DNA of 64,000 bases from SZUA-35 sp963781035 (GCA_963781035.1 CAWAEN010000001.1:1-64000); one strand, 5' to 3'; shown: positions 9,114 through 18,030, counted from the stretch's first letter. Numbers and translations are program-made. The notes: generated from the sequence alone by a model not told the origin.

Positions 9114-10595
9114 ATGGCACTGGTCATATCACTCGATGCCGGTACGACCGGTGTTCGCGCCCTCGCTGTCGACAGCGACAGCAACATCGTGGGCTGGGCC
9201 TATCGGGAGTTCACGCAGTTCTTCCCTGAGCCCGGCTGGGTCGAACACGACGCAACCGAGATCTGGGAGGCGATCCGGACCGTGATCGCCGAGCTGGTAC
9301 CCACGCTCGACCAGCCGGTCGCCGCGATCGGGATCACCGATCAACGGGAGACCATCGTTGCCTGGGACCGCCGCACCGGCGAGCCACTCCATCGGGCCAT
9401 CGTCTGGCAGGACCGAAGAACGGCGGCACGGTGCGACGAACTCGAAGCAGCAGGCCACCTCCCCGTGGTGCGGGAACGAACCGGCCTCGGCCTGGACCCC
9501 TACTTCTCGGGAACCAAGATCGCATGGCTGCTCGACGAGGGCGGCGTACCGAATGACGAGAACCTGGCGCTGGGCACGATCGACTCGTGGCTGATCTGGA
9601 AGCTGACCGCCGGAACCTCGCATGTCACCGAGCCATCGAACGCCTGCAGGACGTTGCTGTTCGACATCCGCGAGCTCGCCTGGTCGCAGGAACTGTGCGA
9701 CATCATCGGCGTTCCGATCGCTGCTCTTCCGGAGGTGCGACCGAGCAGCGGCCGATTCGGGTTGACCGCAGACACGACGGCGCTCGGTGCCGGTGTTCCG
9801 ATCAGCGGAGTGGCCGGAGATCAGCAGGCAGCACTGTTCGGGCAGGCCTGTTTCGAGCCGGGAATGACCAAGAACACGTATGGGACGGGCAGCTTCCTGC
9901 TCATGAACGTCGGCGAACAGTGCCCCGAGCCGGTCGACGGGCTGCTCACCACGGTCGCCTGGACCCTCGGCGAGGGTCAGCCGGCGACCTACGCCTACGA
10001 AGGCTCGATCTTCGTCACCGGAGCCGCGATCCAGTGGCTGCGGGACGGACTCGGCATCATCTCGGACGCGTCGGAGATCGGCCCGCTGGCCGAGAGCGTC
10101 GACGACACCGGCGATGTGTATCTCGTGCCGGCGTTCGCCGGGCTGGGGAGCCCATGGTGGGATCCGTATGCACGAGGAACCATCGTCGGGATCACCCGCG
10201 GAACCGGCCGGGCCGAGTTGGCCAGAGCGACGGTCGAGTCGATGGCGTACCAGGTACGGGGCGTCGTCGACGCAATGGCGGCCGGATCCGGTCTGCCGCT
10301 CGCTGAGCTGAGGGTCGACGGAGGAGCGTCGGTGATGCCGCTGCTCCTCCAGTTGCAGGCCGACCAGCTGGGCGTCCCGGTGACCCGTCCGACGATGCAG
10401 GAGACCACGGCGCTCGGTGCCGCCTACCTGGCCGGCCTGGCCGAGGGTGTCTGGGCATCGCTCGATGACATCACCGCAGCATGGAAGGTCGACGTCACGG
10501 TGGAGCCGAATGAGGATCGCAGCGATGCCGATCGGTGTTACGCCCGCTGGGGCCAGGCGGTCGAACGTTCCATGGGTTGGGCTCGCACCGACTGA
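9114..10595 (+). CDS. glpK: Glycerol kinase (FGGY family)
   Basis: 493 residues. It converts glycerol to glycerol-3-phosphate. The start MALVISLDAGTTGVRALAVD is preceded by a strong AGGAGGTC ribosome site. Visible signatures include the nucleotide loop DAGTTGVR, the substrate region FPEPGWVEHD, GITDQRETIVAWDRRTGEP, VWQDRRT and the C-terminal LRVDGGASVMPLLLQLQADQLG. The fit to glycerol kinases is better than to other FGGY sugar kinases. Unlike many genes around it, it is not leaderless. It is the only gene on the plus strand here and precedes the TetR regulator. Confidence 0.92.
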   Translation: MALVISLDAGTTGVRALAVDSDSNIVGWAYREFTQFFPEPGWVEHDATEIWEAIRTVIAELVPTLDQPVAAIGITDQRETIVAWDRRTGEPLHRAIVWQDRRTAARCDELEAAGHLPVVRERTGLGLDPYFSGTKIAWLLDEGGVPNDENLALGTIDSWLIWKLTAGTSHVTEPSNACRTLLFDIRELAWSQELCDIIGVPIAALPEVRPSSGRFGLTADTTALGAGVPISGVAGDQQAALFGQACFEPGMTKNTYGTGSFLLMNVGEQCPEPVDGLLTTVAWTLGEGQPATYAYEGSIFVTGAAIQWLRDGLGIISDASEIGPLAESVDDTGDVYLVPAFAGLGSPWWDPYARGTIVGITRGTGRAELARATVESMAYQVRGVVDAMAAGSGLPLAELRVDGGASVMPLLLQLQADQLGVPVTRPTMQETTALGAAYLAGLAEGVWASLDDITAAWKVDVTVEPNEDRSDADRCYARWGQAVERSMGWARTD

Positions 10596-10617
10596 GAGGC
10601 GGTTTGGAGGCCGGGCC

Positions 10618-10633
10618 TTGACCAGCTGGTCAA
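10618..10633. promoter_or_regulatory. Perfect 16-bp palindrome, probable TetR operator
   Basis: TTGACCAGCTGGTCAA is its own reverse complement and lies 22 bases before the GTG of the TetR-family gene. Its first six bases, TTGACC, would serve as a -35 hexamer, with a TACTCT -10 19 bases downstream. A dimeric repressor on this site would block the promoter, so autoregulation is likely. TetR operators are typically palindromes of about this size. Confidence 0.6.
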
Positions 10634-10642
10634 GTTTCTGCC

Positions 10643-10648
10643 TACTCT
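10643..10648 (+). promoter_or_regulatory. Probable -10 element of the TetR gene
   Basis: TACTCT ends 7 bases before the GTG start at 10656, again with no Shine-Dalgarno sequence. It pairs with the -35-like TTGACC inside the palindrome at 10618. Confidence 0.5.
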
Positions 10649-10655
10649 CGGAGTC

Positions 10656-11294
10656 GTGGTACCCCATGACTCGTCTGACAACGGCGCAACACCAACGCTC
10701 GATGGAGGGCGAAAGCTGACGTCACGCGGCCGGAACCGGCGGTCGGCACTCATCGCAAAGGCCACCGAACTCTTCGCCCAGCAGGGCTACCACCCGACCT
10801 CGGTGCAGGACATCGTCGATGCGCTCGGCGTCGGCAAAGGGGTCTTCTACTGGTACTTCCCGTCGAAGGACGACCTCCTCAGCGAGATCCTCCGTGCCTC
10901 GTTGTTCGATCTGAGAACCACGCAGGAACGGCACATCGGCGATACCGAGAACCCGCTGGAACGGATCGAGAAGGGCATCCGGGCGTCGGTTCGGTGGTAT
11001 GCCACCAATCAGGATCTCCTGCGGGTCACGTTGTTCTGCTTCACAGAGGAGCGTTTTGCCAGGGCGCTCCTGAAGGGTCGACGCGTGAGTGCAGCCGACG
11101 TCGCCAGACACGTCGAGGACGCCGTGAGAATGGAGCTGATTGCGCCGTGCGACTCGATCCTCGCCGCCACCGGCATCATCGGCGTGATCGACGAATTGGG
11201 GCGATCGATGGCCTTCGGTGGAAGATCGCTCGACGACGAACTCGAGCAGTTCGCCGTCGACATGTGCCTCCACGGCATCGTCGGGTCGAGCTGA
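10656..11294 (+). CDS. TetR/AcrR-family transcriptional regulator
   Basis: 212 residues, GTG start. After a polar lead of about 25 residues, the TetR DNA-binding domain runs from about 28 to 75: ATELFAQQGYHPTSVQDIVDALGVGKGVFYWYFPSKDDLL, with the helix-turn-helix in VQDIVDALGVGKGVFYWYF. The C-terminal ligand domain is all-helical, with family members usually binding hydrophobic effectors. The GKGVFYWYFPSK form is frequent among regulators of fatty acid metabolism or efflux, but the target is not shown by the sequence. The palindrome upstream supports autoregulation. Confidence 0.9.
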   Translation: MVPHDSSDNGATPTLDGGRKLTSRGRNRRSALIAKATELFAQQGYHPTSVQDIVDALGVGKGVFYWYFPSKDDLLSEILRASLFDLRTTQERHIGDTENPLERIEKGIRASVRWYATNQDLLRVTLFCFTEERFARALLKGRRVSAADVARHVEDAVRMELIAPCDSILAATGIIGVIDELGRSMAFGGRSLDDELEQFAVDMCLHGIVGSS

Positions 11295-11302
11295 CCTCGT
11301 CG

Positions 11303-11676
11303 GTGATCATCTTCGTCGACTACGAGCACGAGGAAGGCCGAACGCAGACGTGGGGTGAGAGGGTCCTGGCGGCCCGGACCTGGATCACGTATCGGCTCGA
11401 GGACGAAGCCGGTCTCCCCTGCCATCTCGTCCGCTACGACCGTCTCGCATCGAGCCCCGTCCCGTCGTGCGGCACGCCCACTACTTGCAGGTCCCGACGC
11501 TCCCGACGGGTTTCGAGCGGCTGGCATCCTCGGCGATCACCGAGATCCAGATGGCGGTCGACGACGACAGACGTCTGGTCGGAACGCAGTTCCACCCCGA
11601 GTACTACACCGATGAACATCCGGCGGGTCGTCAGATCATTGCGAACTTTCTGCGCTGGGCCGGTGTCACGGCGTGA
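11303..11676 (+). pseudogene. Class I glutamine amidotransferase remnant with internal deletion
   Basis: Two pieces of one protein lie in different frames. The first (GTG 11303 to about 11460) reads VIIFVDYEHEEGRTQTWGERV and RLEDEAGLPCHLVRYDRL, an amidotransferase N-terminus. The second (about 11461-11676) reads HAHYLQVPTLP and then GTQFHPEYYTDEHPAG, the C-terminal part with the catalytic His and Glu. A normal protein would have roughly 100 more residues between them, including the nucleophile cysteine, which is absent. This looks like a genuine deletion, not a single-base error. It starts 9 bases after the TetR gene and overlaps the end of the converging ROK kinase by 11 bases. Confidence 0.7.
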
Positions 11677-12676
11677 TCGGCGGTTGATCGTCCCGATCGA
11701 CGACCCCGGCGGCGGCAAGGGCGCCACCGATTGCTCCGGCCGCCTCGCCGAGCGCGGCGCCGACGACGGGCACGACCGGGCGATGATCGGCGCCCAGGAC
11801 GAAGAGCCGCATCTGCTCCTGCACGTCCGACAGGAAGAGTGCGTTGGCGTTGGCCAGACCGCCGCCGAGCACGATCAGGTCTGGGTCGAGCAGCGTCACC
11901 AGGCTTCCGAGCCCCTGAGCCACCCAGCCGGCGAAGCGTTCGAAGATCTCGATGGCATCCCGGTCGCCATCCGATGCGGCAGCAGACACGTGTTCCCCGC
12001 GCACGGCGGCCGCTGACCCGCCGGCCCGTTCGAGGATTCGCAGGCCACGCCCTTCGACTCGAAGGTCGTGCCACAGGTTGACCAGACCGGCCCCCGAGGC
12101 GTACGCCTCCCAGCAACCGAGCTGACCACAGGCGCATCGATGACCCGCTCGCTGCACCAGCATGTGCCCCGGCTCGCCGGCGAATCCGTTGGCACCGGCG
12201 ACGATGGCACCATCGACGATGAGCGCACCCCCGATCCCGGTGCCCTGTGTGACCAACACGACGTTTCTCGATCCGACGGCGGCGCCTCTGTCGAGCTCGG
12301 CTCTGGCCGCCATGGCCGCATCGTTGTCGACCACGACCGGAACGCCGAACGCAGACTCGAGTGGTTCTCGAACGGCGAAGTCCACGACGCCGGGAACGTT
12401 CGGCCCGTACCGAAGCACACCATCGAGGTCGACCAGACCAGCCAGTCCGACGCCGATTCCCCTGACGGGCGGCCCGTCGGCGACGAGGTCGGACACCAGC
12501 GCCTCGAACGCAGCCAGCAGGTCGGACTCACCGGTTCGAGGGTTGGCGATCTTGGACTGAGCGATCACCTTGCCCGTTGCGAGATCGAGGGCGACCCCGA
12601 AGATCTTCGTACCTCCGAGGTCGAGGCCGATCGTGCAGCCACTCGCCCTCGCCGATGCCTCACCCGATGTCGACAT
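11666..12676 (-). CDS. ROK-family glucokinase
   Basis: 336 residues. The phosphate-binding loop GLDLGGTKIFG is at about 18-28, the second ATP motif GTGIGGALI follows, then the ExGH motif GEPGHM and the zinc-binding CACGQLGCWEAYASG. ROK kinases with this zinc motif are usually glucokinases feeding glycolysis. A TAACCT -10 lies 6 bases upstream of the ATG, so the message is probably leaderless. ROK repressors carry an N-terminal DNA-binding domain, which is missing here. Confidence 0.9.
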   Translation of the reverse strand: MSTSGEASARASGCTIGLDLGGTKIFGVALDLATGKVIAQSKIANPRTGESDLLAAFEALVSDLVADGPPVRGIGVGLAGLVDLDGVLRYGPNVPGVVDFAVREPLESAFGVPVVVDNDAAMAARAELDRGAAVGSRNVVLVTQGTGIGGALIVDGAIVAGANGFAGEPGHMLVQRAGHRCACGQLGCWEAYASGAGLVNLWHDLRVEGRGLRILERAGGSAAAVRGEHVSAAASDGDRDAIEIFERFAGWVAQGLGSLVTLLDPDLIVLGGGLANANALFLSDVQEQMRLFVLGADHRPVVPVVGAALGEAAGAIGGALAAAGVVDRDDQPPITP

Positions 12677-12682
12677 GGGGCG

Positions 12683-12688
12683 AGGTTA
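12683..12688 (-). promoter_or_regulatory. Probable -10 element of the ROK kinase gene
   Basis: TAACCT on the minus strand ends 6 bases before the ATG at 12676, with no ribosome site between. This is the same spacing as at other leaderless starts here. Confidence 0.5.
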
Positions 12689-12695
12689 CAGACGG

Positions 12696-14351
12696 TCAGG
12701 CGTTGGCGTAGTTGACCTGTGAGCCGAGGGCCCGCCGAAGTCCGACGCCACCGGCCCAAGCGACCGCATCCGGACGATCACAGAGCACGATCAGCTGGAG
12801 ATCCTGAGCCAGAACCTCGAGTTGGTCGAACAGTTCGTCGAGCGCCGCGGAGTCGAGATCGGAGAAGTCTCCGTCGAGGATGAGGGGAACGGACCCGCCT
12901 GCCTCGGCTCGCACCCGATCGGCCAGCGGCCGAATGAGTGCCAATGCCCGATCAGCAGACGTTCCGATGTCGCCGATGGAGGAGTTCAGCCGTTCCGTTG
13001 CGCTGCCGAGGGCGGCGATCGCCTCCTCCGCCTCCGCTTCCAGACCCTCGATCCGAGCCATCGCTCGATCGTGACTCTCGAGATCCTGCTCGGCCAGGGT
13101 GAGCGCTCCGAAGAGTTCGGCCCTGCTCGGTCCCGTGTCGTCGCCGTCGGCTGCGTGGCGATCGAACTCATCAGCCCAGGCCGCCGCCCAGCTCACGAGC
13201 TGGGCCGGTTGCATCGAGTCCGGTACCGCGGCACCGGCTCGCTTCAGCTCGTCGTAGAGATCCCGGAGTGCGTCGCTGTGCTCCGGGTTCTCCTGCTCGA
13301 TCACCTGGAGTCGAAGCGCAGCACCGAGATCGGACGGCAGCATCGGACCGAGGTGGACCCGTGCCGTCGCCTTCACCGATTCGAGCACCTCGTTGAGACG
13401 GCTCGGAACCGGACCGAACTGCATCTCGAAACGAGCCTCGCCGAGGCGAGTTTCGACCTGTTCGAGGTTGGTGCGTGCCGCATCGAGGTCGGCGAGAGAC
13501 TCAGCAGACGGAACCGGAGCCAAGCGATACATCACGTAGTCGAGGTACGACGTCTGTCCGACCTTCGCCATCAGACGCTGGAGTTCCAAGTGGTCGCCGT
13601 CGTCGGTGCGGCGGGCCTTCTTGCCGGTCGCTTCGGGGTTCGCCAACTCCTCGACTCGACGGTCTTCTTCTCGGCTGAGGACGACGGGAATGGCCAGGGC
13701 CGTCGCTTCCTCCACCCGGCGCTGTGCCTCCTCGCGCTGCTGGAGGCACGACTGGACCCGCTGGTTCAGCGCATCGAGCTCGGGCTGGGCGTCCAGCCGA
13801 GCTGCTTCGTATCGTTCCCACTCGGTCAACATCTCGAGGATGTCGTCCGGCATGTGGCGCAGAGTCGCCGGAATCGACTGCACTCGATCGATCAACCGAC
13901 GAACCGCCGGCGTTGGATCGTTCACTTCTGCCACCGGCTCGAAGCCGGCCAGCCGGTTCTGGATGACCTGCACACGGTGAGCGGCGCCGGCATCGATGTT
14001 GGCCCGAGCTTCTTCGAGCTTCACCCGAGCGATCGTGGACGCACGCTTGAGGCGGTCACGGTCGGCGATGAGGACGACTGGGTCGTCGCAGTTCTCGTCG
14101 TCGACCAATGCGACGTAGATGTCCTCCAGCGTGAGCGGTCCGACGGGACCGGGGCTCGATCGGAGTTCGATGAGTTCACCGTTGGATTCGACGAGGCCGC
14201 CGTGGCCGGTGTCGGCGCCGCGGACCAAGCCACGAATCGCCTCGACGAGGTCGGCGGTCTCGTCTGCGTCGAGGCCTTGCACGATGGAAATGAAGGGATG
14301 GAGATCAACCGAGCCTGCGCCGGTGTTGAGATCGAGTCGGAGGATTCGCAT
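12696..14351 (-). CDS. SMC/RecN-like coiled-coil protein without a visible Walker A
   Basis: 551 residues. The N-terminus (MRILRLDLNTGAGSVDLHPFISIVQGLD) looks like the start of an SMC-type ATPase head, but the place where the P-loop GxxGxGK(S/T) should be has no such sequence. Coiled-coil segments lie at about 110-260 and 290-470. The C-terminal head has a Walker-B-like VPLILDGDFSDLD and a D-loop-like stretch followed by LIVLCDRPDAVAWA, as in RecF/SMC/AAA-26 heads. It may bind but not hydrolyse ATP, or pair with a partner. I cannot name the family. It starts only 31 bases after the START-like gene on the same strand. Confidence 0.7.
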   Translation of the reverse strand: MRILRLDLNTGAGSVDLHPFISIVQGLDADETADLVEAIRGLVRGADTGHGGLVESNGELIELRSSPGPVGPLTLEDIYVALVDDENCDDPVVLIADRDRLKRASTIARVKLEEARANIDAGAAHRVQVIQNRLAGFEPVAEVNDPTPAVRRLIDRVQSIPATLRHMPDDILEMLTEWERYEAARLDAQPELDALNQRVQSCLQQREEAQRRVEEATALAIPVVLSREEDRRVEELANPEATGKKARRTDDGDHLELQRLMAKVGQTSYLDYVMYRLAPVPSAESLADLDAARTNLEQVETRLGEARFEMQFGPVPSRLNEVLESVKATARVHLGPMLPSDLGAALRLQVIEQENPEHSDALRDLYDELKRAGAAVPDSMQPAQLVSWAAAWADEFDRHAADGDDTGPSRAELFGALTLAEQDLESHDRAMARIEGLEAEAEEAIAALGSATERLNSSIGDIGTSADRALALIRPLADRVRAEAGGSVPLILDGDFSDLDSAALDELFDQLEVLAQDLQLIVLCDRPDAVAWAGGVGLRRALGSQVNYANA

Positions 14352-14382
14352 GTGAGGATCTACGACCCAAACACGGCCTCAC

Positions 14383-14874
14383 TCAAGACAAATCTGCGGA
14401 GATTTCCTCGACTCGGCGACGGAACTTCCCGAGGGCCGCTTCGACGATCTTGGCCTCGGCTCGGCGCTTGACGAAACCGGGCAGCGGAAGCACGAGTCCG
14501 ATCGAGAGCTCGTAGCTCACGAGGGTGGCACTGGGGTCGTCAGGCGAAGGAGCGAACGAATAGGCGCCATCGACACTCGCGGTGAGGTCGCCGGAGATCT
14601 GGCTCCACGCCAGTCGAAGTGGTTCGCCGCTGTAGTCGTAGCGCAGGACGTACTGGGCGCTACGGCCGATGGCCTCGGCGGTGAACCGGGCAGAAGCGAC
14701 CCGGCCACGGTCGTCGTAGTCGAGGATCTCGACCGCCGAGATTGCATGAGCCCAACCGGGATAGCTGGCGATGTCGATCGCCACGGCGTAGCACTCGTCC
14801 GGTCGAGCGTTCACCAAGGTGCTGACTTCGGCCGACTCCATCGGGCGGCTCGGTGTACTCGACGGTGCGGTCAC
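14383..14874 (-). CDS. SRPBCC (START-like) superfamily protein
   Basis: 163 residues, GTG start placed 6 bases after a TAGCCT -10. The pattern ESAEVSTLVNARPDECYAVAIDIASYPGWAHAI is the usual opening of polyketide cyclase/dehydrase proteins (pathogenesis-related 10 fold), and the body alternates strands up to a long C-terminal helix (FVKRRAEAKIVEAALGKFRRRVEEI). Members bind lipids or aromatic ligands in a cavity. The ligand is unknown. A coenzyme Q-binding Coq10-like role is possible but not shown. Confidence 0.8.
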   Translation of the reverse strand: MTAPSSTPSRPMESAEVSTLVNARPDECYAVAIDIASYPGWAHAISAVEILDYDDRGRVASARFTAEAIGRSAQYVLRYDYSGEPLRLAWSQISGDLTASVDGAYSFAPSPDDPSATLVSYELSIGLVLPLPGFVKRRAEAKIVEAALGKFRRRVEEISADLS

Positions 14875-14880
14875 ACCGTG

Positions 14881-14886
14881 AGGCTA
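14881..14886 (-). promoter_or_regulatory. Probable -10 element of the SRPBCC gene
   Basis: TAGCCT on the minus strand, 6 bases before the GTG start at 14874, with no ribosome site. Confidence 0.5.
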
Positions 14887-15372
14887 CTTGATCGGCTCGC
14901 GGACTGGAAACATGCCGTGGGCGGCGCCGAGAAAGGCAATTGCCCCGAGTCCGAACATCGGCACGAGGATGCCGAACGCCATCGCCGTGTACGGATCGGC
15001 AGAGGCCGCAGCAATGCCGACCACGCTCTGGGCCGCAGCCAATCCATATGCCCACCTGCGGTCGGCAACAGGGGTCGATTCGTCGCCGAGGAAGAACGCA
15101 CCGATGACGCTGACGTTCTCGTGCCGGCTGCGACCGGCGGCCACGAGAAAGGCCCAGCTGAAGAGGGCGGCCCCGGCCATGAAGACCACGATGCAACCGA
15201 TGGCGACGACTCCCCTCACCTCGTCGCCGCTGAACCATGCCACCACGAGGGCGATCACCTGGGCAGCAGTGACGACTTCATCGGCTCGCCGGAGACGATC
15301 GACGGGCAGCACCCTTGTGGCGGGATGGGCGGGAATCTTCGGTGTGCTCTTGCGTCGCTTCTTCGAATTCAC
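14884..15372 (-). CDS. Four-helix membrane protein of unknown function
   Basis: 162 residues. The N-terminus is strongly basic (MNSKKRRKSTPK). Four hydrophobic helices lie at about 33-49, 54-76, 105-122 and 128-150, joined by short loops, one of which has GDEVRG. The GTG start overlaps the stop of the glycosyltransferase by GTGA, so the two are one transcript. No known domain is recognised; a partner role for the glycosyltransferase is only suggested by position. Confidence 0.7.
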   Translation of the reverse strand: MNSKKRRKSTPKIPAHPATRVLPVDRLRRADEVVTAAQVIALVVAWFSGDEVRGVVAIGCIVVFMAGAALFSWAFLVAAGRSRHENVSVIGAFFLGDESTPVADRRWAYGLAAAQSVVGIAAASADPYTAMAFGILVPMFGLGAIAFLGAAHGMFPVREPIK

Positions 15373-16507
15373 GAGAACTCCGGGGACCAGTCGTCGATGG
15401 CTCGTTCGAGCCTGGCGGCGAGCACGTCGTAGTCGAACGCCTCACAAGCACGGGCTCGTGCCGCGGTCCCGAGGCGCTGCCGGAGTTCGCCGTCGACGAC
15501 GAGCCGTTCCAACGCACCGACGACGGCTGCCCGAGACGTGGGCTCATCGACGACCAGCCCGGTTCGGTCGTGCTCGACTGCTTCCGCTGCGCCCCCACTG
15601 CGCCCCGCGACTTGCGGTATTCCGCAGGCCGCGGCTTCCAGAAAGACGATGCCGAAACCTTCCTGCTCGAGCCCCATCCAACGATCGTGACAGAGCATGG
15701 CCATGATGTCTGCGGCACCGTAGAGACGGGGAACGTCGGCGTCGTCGAGCCGCCCGAGCATCTCGATGCGTGCGCTCGATGCCGCGGCCTTGGTCTGCAG
15801 ATGGTCTTCGGAACGCCCCGACCCCCCGATGAGGAGCCGGACCTCGGGATGACGAACACTCAGTTCGTCCACGGCGTCGATCAGCGCTCTCCATGCCCTT
15901 GCGGGGCACGAGCCGATTGACCGACGCCACGACGATGTCGTTCGGTTCGATCCCGAAGTGCTCGCGAGCTTCTATCCGGGCCGTCGGATCGAGTGGACGG
16001 AACGCGCTCAGTGTCGACCCCGGGGGGAACAACCACCGCCGGAAGGGCTCGACCGGCACATCGCTCGGCTTCCACCAGGGCGTAGTTCCCGGCAGCGATC
16101 ACGAGCGAGGCTTCGCGCAGAACGTGGCGGAGCGCCAGATTCAGGCCGGGGACACGACCGGGAACCGTCACCTCGGCTCCGTGCAACACGACGCCGTATG
16201 GACGTCCGAGCCACGGGCCGATCATGCCGAGCGGCACCGCCGGGTCGAGCAGGATCAGCTCCGCACCCACCTCGTCGGCGAGGCGGCGAACGCGGTCGAC
16301 CAGCCACGGGTACGGCACGAGGACGGGTTCGGGCGATCGTTCGATCCGGAAGGGCTGGGCTGCGTCGAACGCAACCGAGTCTGCATACGGCGTGCAGTAC
16401 ACGACGGTGTCCTCGGGCGGAAGCCGGCGCCACAACTCCCAGAGATAGGACTGGATGCCGCCGAGCTTCGGAGGGAAATCGTTGGTGACCAACAGATGAC
16501 GGCGCAC
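15369..16507 (-). pseudogene. PimB-like GT4 glycosyltransferase, two frameshifts
   Basis: The N-terminal frame (RRHLLVTNDFPPKLGGIQSY, GTG at 16507) matches the start of GT-B mannosyltransferases of the PimB type. A middle frame carries DIVVASVNRLVPRKGME, and the C-terminal frame carries the nucleotide-sugar site GFGIVFLEAAACGIPQVAGRSGGAAEAV. The pieces join at about 16020 (a CCCC-GGGGGG run) and about 15895 (a CCC/GGGG run). Corrected, it would be about 378 residues, normal for the family. PimB adds mannose to phosphatidylinositol mannosides. Breaks at homopolymers suggest sequencing error. It follows queG by 4 bases. Confidence 0.8.
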
Positions 16508-16511
16508 GGGA

Positions 16512-17567
16512 TCAGGATGCCCCGAGACCGAGCTTGGCGGCAGCCCATTCGGCGTGCTCGGCGAGCACCGGGTTCTCCGACCGGCGATATCGAGCGATGA
16601 GCGATCGCTGTTCTGGGTCATCAGCGGAGCCGGTGTTGCCGAGCACGACCAGCGCCGTTCGGCGAACGATGTCCGGATCTCGGCCGGCGATGTACCAGCG
16701 GCCGACCCGAGCCATCAGCTGCTCGTCGTCGGCCCGGAGGAGCCAGGAGACCTCGATGGCGGGATCGCCGTCGGCTTCGAGCGGCGGGCCGGACGGCTGC
16801 GATTGGTTCGGAGGGCAGACCGTCTGGCAGTCGTCGCAGCCGTAGATGCGGTCGCCGACGGCGTCTCGAAATTCGAGCGGGATGTCGCCCGGACCCTGTA
16901 CGAGCCAGGCAATACAACGACCGGCATCGACCACTCCCGGTGCCACGATGGCCCCGGTCGGGCAGTCGTCGATGCACCGACGACACGGACCACAACCGTC
17001 AGCCAGCGGCGGTCCGGTCGGGGCGAGCTCGGCGTCGGTGAGGATCGCCCCCAGCACGAAAAGACTTCCTCGGCCCGGCAACAACAGGTTGGTGTTCTTG
17101 CCGTACCAGCCGATGCCGGCCCGGTAGGCCACGTTGCGGTCGACGAGGTGGTTGTCGTCGAGGTGGATGTGGGCGGTGAAACCCTGGTCGACGAGAAGGG
17201 AGGCGATGGGCTCGAGTGCGGCCCGCAGGTCGGCGTAGTGGTCACGCCAGGCGTACTCCGCCACGGCTGCGATCGGCGACCCGCTGATCGCAGACCCGGC
17301 CGGCGTGGGACCGACCCTCGCGTATGGCCAGGCCGCAGCGATGATCGATGCGGCGGCGGGCATCGAACGGCGCGGTTCGGTGGAACGATCCGGGTTGCGA
17401 TACGTGAATTGCATCGTCGACGAGAGGCCCTGGGCCTTGCGAAGCGGCAACACGGACCGAGCAGGCTCCAGCGGCTCGGCGGTCGTGGCACCGATCGCTG
17501 CGATTCCGCTCGCGACGGCGAGCTTCTCGATGCGCTCCCAGAGCGGCGCCGTTGGCTGGTCGACCAT
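16512..17567 (-). CDS. queG: Epoxyqueuosine reductase
   Basis: 351 residues. It performs the last step of queuosine synthesis in tRNA, a cobalamin-dependent reduction of the epoxide. The C-terminal half carries the two [4Fe-4S] motifs, CGPCRRCIDDCP and CDDCQTVCP, in the usual spacing. RNVAYRAGIGWYGKNTNLL before them is the conserved substrate/cobalamin region. A HEAT-like helical tail follows. It heads the operon with the glycosyltransferase. No other queuosine gene is present in the window. Confidence 0.92.
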   Translation of the reverse strand: MVDQPTAPLWERIEKLAVASGIAAIGATTAEPLEPARSVLPLRKAQGLSSTMQFTYRNPDRSTEPRRSMPAAASIIAAAWPYARVGPTPAGSAISGSPIAAVAEYAWRDHYADLRAALEPIASLLVDQGFTAHIHLDDNHLVDRNVAYRAGIGWYGKNTNLLLPGRGSLFVLGAILTDAELAPTGPPLADGCGPCRRCIDDCPTGAIVAPGVVDAGRCIAWLVQGPGDIPLEFRDAVGDRIYGCDDCQTVCPPNQSQPSGPPLEADGDPAIEVSWLLRADDEQLMARVGRWYIAGRDPDIVRRTALVVLGNTGSADDPEQRSLIARYRRSENPVLAEHAEWAAAKLGLGAS

Positions 17568-17606
17568 CCAGCCAGCCTGCCACGGCCATACGCCGGTCCG
17601 ACATCG

Positions 17607-17795
17607 TCAGACGACCTCGTGGCGGAGTCCGGGGACCATTCCCGCCTGGTGCAGCCGTTTCAGCGCGGCGAACTCCATCACGTCGATCACGACGGCCTCG
17701 TTCGGCTCGCGATTGGTGATGAAGCTGACGACACAGTCGTCACACGTGTCGGTGTGCTGGCGGACACAGGTTCCGCAATCGATGGAGATGCTCAT
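17607..17795 (-). CDS. Small CxxC-CxxC protein, probable zinc ribbon
   Basis: 62 residues from the Met chosen here (MSISIDCGTC); two earlier Met codons at 17807 and 17804 are possible. CGTCVRQHTDTCDDC forms a CxxC-x7-CxxC site that probably binds zinc or an iron-sulfur cluster. The rest is a short helical domain ending in GLRHEVV. A CATGAT sequence 7 bases before this start would act as a -10 for a leaderless message. I do not know the function; similar small proteins occur widely in actinobacteria. Confidence 0.65.
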   Translation of the reverse strand: MSISIDCGTCVRQHTDTCDDCVVSFITNREPNEAVVIDVMEFAALKRLHQAGMVPGLRHEVV

Positions 17796-17850
17796 GTCCC
17801 GCATCATGACGATGGGGTGTGACAGAGCTGCTGTTTGCCTTGTTCGGCTG

Positions 17851-18017
17851 TCGCCTCACGCTCACCGCATCCAAGTCACGCGCCCAGGGCGAGCCTCCTC
17901 CGTCGGCATCGCTTGACATCGCCTCACGCTCACCGCATCCAAGTCACGCTCCCAGGGCGAGCCTCCTCCGTCGGCATCGCTTGACATCGCCTCACGCTCA
18001 CCGCATCCAAGTCACGC
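17851..18017. repeat. 68-bp tandem repeat, 2.5 copies (family A)
   Basis: Copies start at 17851, 17919 and 17987, each opening with TCGCCTCACGCTCACCGC; the third is cut after 31 bases. Full copies are almost identical. The reverse complement of each copy is about 80 percent identical over 59 bases to the repeat at 21015. It fills the gap between the CxxC protein and the VOC gene and has no coding potential that I can support. Confidence 0.85.
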
Positions 18018-18030
18018 GCTCGGGTCCGTC

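Noticed and set aside
12822..14471. Long plus-strand frame opposite the SMC-like gene
   Set aside because: Composition is that of an antisense shadow and no motif is found; the minus frame shows clear coiled-coil and head motifs.
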